DNA of 10,911 nucleotides from an uncultured bacterium (GTDB lineage Bacteria > Verrucomicrobiota > Kiritimatiellia > CAIKKV01 > CAITUY01), in assembly GCA_903934155.1 (NCBI GenBank), contig CAIZMS010000030.1, positions 1-10,911 of the forward strand, in the 5' to 3' direction. Below, piece by piece: positions 1-5,641 of the stretch; positions within the stretch are counted from its first letter, which is position 1, and every line of letters starts with the position of its first letter. The notes beneath the pieces were generated by a model. It ran no database searches. It had not been told where the DNA came from and saw only the letters and a program-made list of their open reading frames with translations. Both the position numbers and the translations under genes were made by a program.

Positions 1-1
1 C

Positions 2-427
2 GATGTGGCGGCTGAATCACCTCCCTTTTCAGACATCATTCATGCCGGGCTACTTCTGCAAATGGCCGCACTCATCCAGAGTCAGCTCCAGTTACAGCGG
101 GAACAGGGCGGCCGGGAAGCGTCTTTCGTGCGACAGGCCAAGCAGAAGCTTGCCCATGCAGGGGAACAGCCCGTCGACATGCAGGTTCTGGCCCATGAGC
201 TGGGGGTCAGTTATCCCCACTTCAGGCGGGTTTTCAAGCAATCCACCGGCATCCCCCCCCAACAGTTCCTGCTGAACCTGAGAATCAACCTGGCCAAGCA
301 ACTAATGGAAAAACCGGGAATGAAGCTCAGCGAAGTGGCCCGCAACGTGGGATTCAACGATCCCTACTATTTCTCCCGCCTGTTCAAACAGAAAACAGGG
401 ATCAGCCCCTCCCTCTGGCGCAAATAG
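2..427 (+). CDS. AraC-family transcriptional regulator, C-terminal part (5' end outside window)
   Basis: The frame is open from the first bases of the window, so only the last 141 residues are seen and the true start lies upstream. The visible part begins with a helical stretch rich in Leu and Gln, probably the linker after an effector-binding domain. A complete AraC/XylS DNA-binding domain with two helix-turn-helix units follows. The first unit is around residues 58-90 (VLAHELGVSYPHFRRVFKQ). The second is around residues 107-138 (SEVARNVGFNDPYYFSRLFK), followed by the typical KTGISPSLWR ending. The family binds promoter DNA as a transcription activator or repressor, usually responding to a small molecule. 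The ligand cannot be told because the sensory domain is missing here. It ends 48 nt from the convergent helicase gene and shows no link to the other genes. The family call is very secure; the regulatory target is unknown. Confidence 0.93.
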   Translation, partial: DVAAESPPFSDIIHAGLLLQMAALIQSQLQLQREQGGREASFVRQAKQKLAHAGEQPVDMQVLAHELGVSYPHFRRVFKQSTGIPPQQFLLNLRINLAKQLMEKPGMKLSEVARNVGFNDPYYFSRLFKQKTGISPSLWRK

Positions 428-433
428 GATCAC

Positions 434-456
434 ATAAAGCGGAACTGGCCCGCCTT
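434..456 (-). terminator. Weak candidate terminator after the helicase gene
   Basis: In the 48-nt gap between the two convergent genes, the minus strand can form a 4-bp GCGG/CCGC stem (453-450 with 442-439) around a 7-nt loop. It is extended by AA/TT pairs past one bulged base and followed by a short TTTAT tract. It lies just downstream of the helicase stop codon. The stem is short and the T-tract poor, so this is a tentative call. Confidence 0.22.
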
Positions 457-475
457 GACCGTCTCGCAAGCAGGC

Positions 476-1795
476 CTACCGCCGCCCGCGATGTCCGCCG
501 CCGCCTTTGGCGGGATGTCGCCCCTGTCCACCACCGCGCCCGCCGCCCTGCCCACCCCGGCCACCCTTGTTGTGGTGACGGGGAGGAGGACGCGCCGCCG
601 CGCCGGTCGCGTTTTTCGCCGTTTCGGAGTGCAGGTCATGTTTGGCATCCACCGGAACAGCTTTACGGATGAGGCGCTCAATATCCCGCAGGAAGTCCCG
701 CTCCTCGGCACAGCAGAATGACACCGCATCGCCGGAGGCTCCTGCCCGTGCGGTTCGACCGATCCGGTGCACATAGGTTTCAGGCTCGTGGGGCAGATCG
801 TAATTGATGACATGCGTGATATCGTCCACATCCAGGCCCCGGGCCGCAATATCGGTGGCCACCAGCACCCGGATAGTGCCGTTCTTGAATCCCGCCAACG
901 CCTGGGTTCGCGCCCCTTGACTCTTGTTGCCATGAATGGCCACGGTGGGAATTCCCGCCAGCGCCAACTTGCGCGCCGCCTTGTCGGCCGCGTGCTTCAT
1001 CTGTACAAACACAATGACCCGGTTGATGGCAGGATCCTTCAACAACTTGGCCAGCAGCGCATCCTTATTCTCCCGATCCACAAACATGACCTTCTGCGTA
1101 ATCTTTTCCACTGTGGGCTGTTCGGGCTTGATGGTGACATGCACGGGATCGCGCACCATGGCTCGGGCAAGTTCAACGACCTCGGGTGCCATAGTGGCGG
1201 AAAAGAACAACGACTGCCGTTTTTTCGGGAGTGCCGCCAGGATGGCACGGATATCGCGGATAAAGCCCATATCCAGCATCCGGTCGGCTTCATCCAGGAT
1301 AAACACCTCCAACTGGTCGAAATGGATATGCCCCTGCCGCATCAGATCCAGCAGGCGGCCGGGAGTGGCCACAACAATATCCACACCACGACTGATGGCG
1401 GCCACCTGCGGATTCTGGCCGACCCCGCCGAAAATGACCGCATAGGTCGCCTGCACATGGCGACCATAGGTGCGGATGCTGTCACCGATCTGGGCCGCCA
1501 ACTCGCGGGTCGGCGCCAGAATCAGCGCCCGGGGCCGGCCCCGGGTGGGGCGCAGCTGATGAGCCGCCAGATGCTGAAGCAGGGGAAGCGTAAATGCCGC
1601 CGTCTTACCCGTCCCCGTCTGGGCGACACCAAACAGATCACGCCCGGCCAACACATGCGGCATCGCCGCTTCCTGGATCGGGGTCGGCGTCGTGTAGCCC
1701 TCCTCCTCAACCGCCCGCTGAAGCGGTGCGATCAAACTCAAAAAAACGGACTGGGCGGGAACAGAAGGGACGGGATGATGTTTTTGGGTATGCAT
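476..1795 (-). CDS. rhlE: DEAD-box ATP-dependent RNA helicase, RhlE-like
   Basis: This is a 439-residue cytoplasmic RNA helicase that uses ATP to unwind short RNA duplexes, in the family serving ribosome assembly, RNA decay and cold adaptation. All core motifs are visible in order: Q motif (PTPIQ, 37-41), Walker A (AQTGTGKT, 58-65), PTRELA (95-100), TPGR (144-147), DEAD (168-171), SAT (199-201), ARGLD (318-322) and HRIGRTARA (343-351). The tail from about residue 400 is basic and Gly/Arg-rich (RGG-like), as in many RhlE proteins, and probably binds RNA without sequence specificity. The ATG at 1795 gives about 16 residues more than typical RhlE starts. An in-frame stop lies four codons upstream, and no Shine-Dalgarno sequence is visible. 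The gene diverges from the FmdB gene, with a good promoter directly upstream. Family certain; RhlE subgroup likely from overall shape and tail. Confidence 0.95.
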   Translation of the reverse strand: MHTQKHHPVPSVPAQSVFLSLIAPLQRAVEEEGYTTPTPIQEAAMPHVLAGRDLFGVAQTGTGKTAAFTLPLLQHLAAHQLRPTRGRPRALILAPTRELAAQIGDSIRTYGRHVQATYAVIFGGVGQNPQVAAISRGVDIVVATPGRLLDLMRQGHIHFDQLEVFILDEADRMLDMGFIRDIRAILAALPKKRQSLFFSATMAPEVVELARAMVRDPVHVTIKPEQPTVEKITQKVMFVDRENKDALLAKLLKDPAINRVIVFVQMKHAADKAARKLALAGIPTVAIHGNKSQGARTQALAGFKNGTIRVLVATDIAARGLDVDDITHVINYDLPHEPETYVHRIGRTARAGASGDAVSFCCAEERDFLRDIERLIRKAVPVDAKHDLHSETAKNATGAAARPPPRHHNKGGRGGQGGGRGGGQGRHPAKGGGGHRGRR

Positions 1796-1807
1796 AAATG
1801 TTTGTTA

Positions 1808-1837
1808 ATCATACACTTTGGCATATCCAAAAGTCAA
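1808..1837 (-). promoter_or_regulatory. Predicted sigma70-type promoter of the helicase gene
   Basis: On the minus strand, TTGACT (1837-1832, 5 of 6 consensus bases) is separated by 18 nt from TATGAT (1813-1808, 5 of 6). Transcription would be expected to start near 1801, only about six bases before the helicase ATG at 1795. That leaves no room for a ribosome binding site and agrees with none being visible. It is a prediction from sequence only. Confidence 0.5.
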
Positions 1838-1846
1838 GCCAACGGG

Positions 1847-1875
1847 TTGACAGACAAGCGCGCAGGCCTTATTTT
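1847..1875 (+). promoter_or_regulatory. Predicted sigma70-type promoter of the fmdB-DAHP synthase unit
   Basis: A perfect TTGACA (1847-1852) is followed after 17 nt by TATTTT (1870-1875, 4 of 6 bases). The expected start is near 1882, giving a leader of roughly 18 nt that holds the GAGGAG ribosome binding site (1886-1891) of the FmdB-type gene. Its -35 box lies only 9 nt from the -35 box of the divergent helicase promoter. Confidence 0.5.
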
Positions 1876-1899
1876 TCAAGGTGATGAGGAGAACCAACC

Positions 1900-2406
1900 A
1901 TGCCGATTTATGAGTTTTATTGCCATCAGTGCAATACGATCTACAATTTCCTGTCGAAGAAGATTCAGCCCGACAAGCGCCCGAATTGTCCGCAGTGCAA
2001 AAAAGTGAAACTCGAAAAACAGATGTCGCTGTTTGCCTCTACGGGCAAGGCCCGGGAAGACCAGGCGGGGGGGGAACCCCACCTCGACATCGATGAGTCG
2101 AAAATGGAGCGGGCCATGGATGCTCTCGCGCGGGAAGCCGACAGCCTCACCGAGGAGGATCCCCGCCAGGCGGCCAACCTCATGCGGAAGTTTTCAAGTA
2201 TGACGGGCATGGAACTGGGCGCCGGAATGCAGGAAGCCCTGAACCGGTTCGAAGCCGGGGAAAACCCCGACACTATTGAGGCGGAACTGGGCGCCCGGCT
2301 GGAAAAGGAAGATCCATTTATTCTTCCCGAGAAAGATAAAAAAAACCGCGCCAAAGGCTCTGCCCGCCCCGCGCCGCGCCGCGACAAAACACTGCATGAG
2401 CTGTAA
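1900..2406 (+). CDS. FmdB-family zinc-ribbon protein
   Basis: This is a 168-residue soluble protein opening with MPIYEFYCHQC, the hallmark of the FmdB/CxxC_CxxC_SSSS zinc-ribbon family. Two Cys pairs, C8/C11 and C30/C33, should bind one zinc ion. The family is named after a putative regulator next to formamidase, but its general function is not established. Beyond the ribbon there is a long, highly charged, mostly helical extension (about residues 55-168) containing EEDPRQAANLMRKFSSMTGM, ending in a Lys/Arg-rich tail. It is longer than minimal FmdB proteins (about 70-110 residues), although I recall similar extended forms in other bacteria. The start is well supported: GAGGAG lies 8 nt before the ATG, and a promoter lies just upstream. 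It is the first gene of a unit with the DAHP synthase 13 nt downstream. A role in regulating aromatic biosynthesis would be speculation. Confidence 0.88.
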   Translation: MPIYEFYCHQCNTIYNFLSKKIQPDKRPNCPQCKKVKLEKQMSLFASTGKAREDQAGGEPHLDIDESKMERAMDALAREADSLTEEDPRQAANLMRKFSSMTGMELGAGMQEALNRFEAGENPDTIEAELGARLEKEDPFILPEKDKKNRAKGSARPAPRRDKTLHEL

Positions 2407-2419
2407 AAGGACATCTTTT

Positions 2420-3481
2420 ATGACCAACTCCCCATCAAAAGGGTTAAGAACCGAGAACCTGAATGTTCTCGAACTCACCCCGCTCGTCACCCCGCACGCC
2501 CTCAAGACCGAACTGAAGGCCTCCCCGGAAATTCTCAAGCATGTGCTCGACACCCGCGCCGCCATTCGCGCCATCCTCTCGGGAAACGATCCCCGCCTTC
2601 TGGTGGTCATCGGCCCCTGCTCCATTCATGATCCCAAGGCGGCCCTGGAATACGCCGAGCGGCTCGCGCGACTCAGACTCGAATTGAAGGACCGGTTTTT
2701 GATCCTGATGCGGGTGTATTTCGAAAAACCCCGGACCACCATCGGCTGGAAAGGCCTGATCTACGACCCGCACATGGACGGCTCAGCGGATATCGCGCAC
2801 GGTCTTCGCACGGCCCGGCGCCTGTTGCTCGACATCAATGCCATGGGAATCCCGACGGCCACCGAGATGCTCGATCCGATCGTGCCCCAATACACGGCCG
2901 ATCTCGTCTCCTGGGTGGCCATCGGTGCGCGAACCACGGAATCCCAGACCCATCGCCAGATGGCCAGCGGCCTGTCCATGCCGATCGGGTTCAAGAACGG
3001 AACCGATGGTAATATCCAGGTGGCGGTCGACGCCATGGAATCCGCCCGGCACCCGCACAGTTTTCTCGGCATTGACGAGCAAGGCCAGATCGCCATCGTC
3101 CGCACCTCCGGCACTGAAACCGGACACCTGATTCTGCGTGGGGGCAAGTCGGGCTCGAACTATGACGCCGCCAGCATCCAGGACGCCTGCCAGCGGATGA
3201 GTGCCCGATCCCTGCGTCCGGCCATCATGGTGGATTGCAGCCACGGCAACACCAGCAAGAACTTTGCGGTCCAGGAAAAGGTCTGGAACGACGTGCTCGC
3301 CCAGCGCGCCGCCGGAAACCACGCCATCATCGGCATGCTGGTCGAAAGCAACCTGCTTGAGGGAAGCCAACCCATCCCCCCCACCCTCACCGAGCTGCGC
3401 TACGGCGTTTCTGTCACCGATGCCTGCATCGGCTGGGAGACAACGGAGAGGCTGTTAAGAGGAGTGAAAAGTCCGATGTGA
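2420..3481 (+). CDS. aroG: 3-deoxy-7-phosphoheptulonate synthase (DAHP synthase), type I AroG/AroF class
   Basis: It condenses phosphoenolpyruvate with erythrose 4-phosphate to DAHP, the committed first step of the shikimate pathway to Phe, Tyr and Trp. The 353-residue length matches the E. coli AroF/G/H enzymes (about 350). Conserved blocks run the full length: VVIGPCSIHDP with metal ligand C67, MRVYFEKPRTTIGWKG, GARTTESQTHRQMASGL, GFKNGTDG, the metal-ligand His in DCSHGNTSKNF, the Glu in VESNLLEG, and the Asp in VTDACIGWE. The frame is open further upstream inside the FmdB-type gene. The ATG at 2420 is chosen because AAGG lies 9 nt before it, it follows the previous stop by 13 nt, and it gives the family length. 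Which amino acid inhibits it cannot be read reliably, so the AroG symbol stands for the class. The last residues (GVKSPM) and stop codon come from a repeat-like sequence shared with the convergent MFS gene. Confidence 0.95.
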   Translation: MTNSPSKGLRTENLNVLELTPLVTPHALKTELKASPEILKHVLDTRAAIRAILSGNDPRLLVVIGPCSIHDPKAALEYAERLARLRLELKDRFLILMRVYFEKPRTTIGWKGLIYDPHMDGSADIAHGLRTARRLLLDINAMGIPTATEMLDPIVPQYTADLVSWVAIGARTTESQTHRQMASGLSMPIGFKNGTDGNIQVAVDAMESARHPHSFLGIDEQGQIAIVRTSGTETGHLILRGGKSGSNYDAASIQDACQRMSARSLRPAIMVDCSHGNTSKNFAVQEKVWNDVLAQRAAGNHAIIGMLVESNLLEGSQPIPPTLTELRYGVSVTDACIGWETTERLLRGVKSPM

Positions 3482-3520
3482 AGCGCGAATGGCTTCCCCT
3501 CTTCACTCCTCACGCTTCAC
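3459..3520. repeat. Inverted, interlocked repeats built of degenerate 7-bp units at a convergent gene junction
   Basis: Two perfect inverted repeats interleave here: GAGGAGTGAA (3459-3468) with TTCACTCCTC (3502-3511), and GTGAAGCG (3478-3485) with CGCTTCAC (3513-3520). A third short pair, GAAGC (3480-3484) and GCTTC (3492-3496), could form a small hairpin. Read on the minus strand, 3520-3493 is a run of 7-bp units: GTGAAGC, GTGAGGA, GTGAAGA, GGGGAAG. The plus strand before 3490 shows a weaker version of the same period. The DAHP synthase stop (3479-3481) and the MFS stop (3505-3503) both lie inside. It may act as a two-way transcription terminator although no T-tract follows, or be the remnant of a dispersed repeat. 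Confidence 0.6.
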
Positions 3521-4951
3521 CTTATAACTCCACAATCGCACGGGAACCATCAGGGCATTCTGGATGTTGGAATGCATGTCGGCCGCCATGTAGGAGATAG
3601 CCTGTCTTGCTGTGAAGGCGCGGGGATCCTCAATCCCCCTGAGGCAAAGCAGGGCAAAAAACCTGAAGAACATGGACATCAGGAACAGGATGCAGTGATA
3701 GGTCATGGGCAGGCCCAGAAAATCGCCGCGCCAATCCTTGAGCCAGCTTGCAAGCACTCCGCCAAACAACCCGCTGGCCGTCCCCGCCGTGGCCACCACC
3801 ACGCTGTTCAAGGCCACATAAGCCGTATTCCGCCCGCCACCCTTTTCCTGCCGGACCAAACCCAGAAGAATATTATACGAGGCGAGATCCACCCCGGGCC
3901 AGGCAAACGCCGCCACCAGAATCCCCAGATAGGCCGGCATGATACTGCCCTCGCGGATGACAATCCAAAGAACGCCGCCCTGAATGACAAATGCAGTGGC
4001 AATCATCGCCACCGGCTTGCGCCCAAGCCGGTCAATCATTCGTCCCCAGAACGACACCCCGAACATGGCCAACACCATGGGACAGGTCATCAGGAGAAAA
4101 TTGGCCTGAACATTCGACATGTTGGCAACATCAAACGCATACAGCCAGGAGAACTGCCCGACATACCCGATGGAAAAAGTCATCATCGCGGTGAAGCCGA
4201 GATAGCGACGAAACGAACGATTCTTAAGCGGCTCCACAAACAGATTCTTCCAGCCATAATGCTGGTTCTTCTCATGCCCGCCGTGATCAGGAATCCGGAC
4301 AAAAAACAGAATATCCGCAAGACCGCACACCGCCGCCACGGCCAGCAACAGGCTCAGGACCCGGCTCAAGGCAAGCCCGCTAACCCCTTCCGCCCAGTCG
4401 AGGGTCACCCCCACAGCCACCGTGAGAATCAAGCTCACAATCTGTCCCGCCTGCGTTCGCCGCGACAGATACCGCCCCCGGATCCGGGCCGGGACAATAT
4501 CCGACAGCCACGAATACCAAGCCGGCGCCGTGGTATGTTGTGATAACGACGAAACCAGCATCAGGGTAATCAGGCCCAGCGGGCGCTGATCCACCGACAC
4601 CAACCAGGGAATGGCCGCAATCACCAGCCAAAAAAAGCGGTGAATCAGGTTGGCGACCAGGAAAACGCGCTTCCGATGCCCGTATCGTTCCACGAGAAAG
4701 GAAGCTGGCAACTGGGCAAAAGCGGCAATGAACGGAATGGCGGCCAGAATCCCGAATCCGAACTCCGTGACATGAAGCGACTTCGCATACCGCGTTAGCG
4801 TCGCGCCCGTGGTGATCGACTGCCACGTCGCCCCGAAAATCCACGCCACCAGGATGCGCCGCAACACTTCCCGCCGCCCGAATTCATCGGGTGCGTTATT
4901 TGCGGCGCTTGTTTCGATACTCGGGACTGTTGCGTAATTCTTTGGCGACAT
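3503..4951 (-). CDS. Major facilitator superfamily (MFS) transporter
   Basis: This 482-residue inner-membrane carrier has about 12 hydrophobic segments in two halves, the usual MFS layout. The loop between helices 2 and 3 carries a form of the MFS signature (LVERYGHRKR, 86-95), repeated in the second half as GRMIDRLGRKP (303-313). A conserved-looking stretch WYSWLSDIVPARIRGRYLSR (145-164) lies near helices 4-5 and is rich in charge. The large cytoplasmic loop is around residues 220-250. The substrate cannot be predicted. The ATG at 4951 is preceded by GGAG with 8-nt spacing and lies inside the end of the DUF4214 gene. The two genes overlap by 56 nt in different frames, which suggests translational coupling and membership of the phosphatase-kinase operon. 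The C-terminal residues (KVKREE) are encoded by 7-bp repeat units. The fold call is secure; transport role is inferred from family. Confidence 0.9.
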   Translation of the reverse strand: MSPKNYATVPSIETSAANNAPDEFGRREVLRRILVAWIFGATWQSITTGATLTRYAKSLHVTEFGFGILAAIPFIAAFAQLPASFLVERYGHRKRVFLVANLIHRFFWLVIAAIPWLVSVDQRPLGLITLMLVSSLSQHTTAPAWYSWLSDIVPARIRGRYLSRRTQAGQIVSLILTVAVGVTLDWAEGVSGLALSRVLSLLLAVAAVCGLADILFFVRIPDHGGHEKNQHYGWKNLFVEPLKNRSFRRYLGFTAMMTFSIGYVGQFSWLYAFDVANMSNVQANFLLMTCPMVLAMFGVSFWGRMIDRLGRKPVAMIATAFVIQGGVLWIVIREGSIMPAYLGILVAAFAWPGVDLASYNILLGLVRQEKGGGRNTAYVALNSVVVATAGTASGLFGGVLASWLKDWRGDFLGLPMTYHCILFLMSMFFRFFALLCLRGIEDPRAFTARQAISYMAADMHSNIQNALMVPVRLWSYKVKREE

Positions 4952-5615
4952 CGGCCTCGCTCCAGCGGTTCTGTCTTATTTTCTGGACATACAGGGAACT
5001 GCCCGATGAATCCGGCTCACGCCCGAGTACACTCTGATAGGCCCGACGCACCATCTCCTGAGCCTGCTCATTCGAGATCCCGCCCGTCTCACGCCGCTCG
5101 GAACTACTTTTGAGCGCCGACCGCACATCACGCTCTGACCAGTTTTCATTGAGAAGCTTCGCCCGATAGGTCGCCAGTCCGGCCGAATCGGGATCCCGCC
5201 CCAGAACATCCTGATAGGCCCGACGAATAATTACATCGGCGGCAGCCGGGGTTCGTCCGGCACGCTCCGCGCTTTTACGCAAATCGCTTCGCACATCCTG
5301 CTCACTCCACCGGTCATCAATGATCCGGCTCCTATAGGTGCGCAAACCATCTTTGTCCGGCTCCCGGTTGAGAACATCCTCATACGCCCGCCGCACAATC
5401 GCGTCCGGGTCGCTGCTCCCGAATTCGCGTCTCGAATTCAACCGGCTTTCAGACCCGCGAAACTGTGAGTCACTTCGAAAATCACCGTGGTGAGTGTTCC
5501 CCGACCTTCGGGCGTCTTCATAACCCCTCTCATAATACTGTGCCCGGGCCATCCCGCCACTCCACGAAAACACCATCGCCCCCGCCATCGCGATTAAAAT
5601 GAGTTTATCCTTCAT
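4896..5615 (-). CDS. Secreted protein with three DUF4214-like repeats
   Basis: This is a 239-residue protein with a signal peptide: the basic start MKDK, a hydrophobic core to about residue 21, and a likely cut after ARA (25) before QYY. A low-complexity polar stretch (26-70) is followed by three repeats of about 59 residues, starting near 71, 127 and 186. Each carries the pattern RRAYxxVLxRxPDxxG and then a W-S-E-x-D-V motif with LRxS or LKxS. The last ends in LRNSPEYR, typical of DUF4214, a domain seen in many exported or surface proteins and related in shape to phycobilisome linker repeats. Its molecular role is not established. The start at 5615 is set by AGAGGAGG four bases upstream; an earlier in-frame GTG at 5639 lies before that site and is unlikely. 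It sits 26 nt after the kinase gene and overlaps the MFS gene. It could bind the periplasmic part of the kinase (inference only). Confidence 0.85.
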   Translation of the reverse strand: MKDKLILIAMAGAMVFSWSGGMARAQYYERGYEDARRSGNTHHGDFRSDSQFRGSESRLNSRREFGSSDPDAIVRRAYEDVLNREPDKDGLRTYRSRIIDDRWSEQDVRSDLRKSAERAGRTPAAADVIIRRAYQDVLGRDPDSAGLATYRAKLLNENWSERDVRSALKSSSERRETGGISNEQAQEMVRRAYQSVLGREPDSSGSSLYVQKIRQNRWSEADVAKELRNSPEYRNKRRK

Positions 5616-5619
5616 AATG

Positions 5620-5627
5620 CCTCCTCT
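5620..5627 (-). promoter_or_regulatory. Ribosome binding site deciding the DUF4214 gene start
   Basis: AGAGGAGG on the minus strand (5627-5620) is close to a perfect anti-16S match and ends four bases before the ATG at 5615. Its strength favours that ATG over the in-frame GTG at 5639, and suggests this small secreted protein is translated well relative to the kinase gene before it. Confidence 0.75.
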
Positions 5628-5641
5628 GATTAAATCCACAC

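Noticed and set aside
476..600. GC-rich imperfect triplet-like repeats at the end of the helicase gene, considered as a structural DNA repeat
   Set aside because: They are explained by codons for the Gly/Arg-rich C-terminal tail common in RhlE-type helicases.
767..2008. Long plus-strand open frame (413 codons) opposite the helicase gene
   Set aside because: It is antisense to a fully conserved DEAD-box gene, its product is rich in Arg, His, Gln and Gly with no recognisable domain, and it runs through the divergent promoter region into the FmdB-type gene. GC-rich codon use explains the lack of stops.
2276..2419. Extended N-terminus of DAHP synthase starting inside the FmdB-type gene
   Set aside because: The extra 48 residues are the out-of-frame reading of the FmdB-type tail. 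The ATG at 2420 has a ribosome binding site and gives the normal family length.
3572..4543. Plus-strand open frame of 323 codons opposite the MFS gene
   Set aside because: The product is rich in His, Pro, Arg and Gln, as expected from the antisense of a membrane protein gene, with no hydrophobic segments or motifs of its own.
5616..5641. Possible separate promoter between kinase and DUF4214 genes
   Set aside because: The gap is only 26 nt and holds a ribosome binding site but no -10/-35 pair. A promoter inside the end of the kinase gene cannot be excluded, but I saw none that is convincing.
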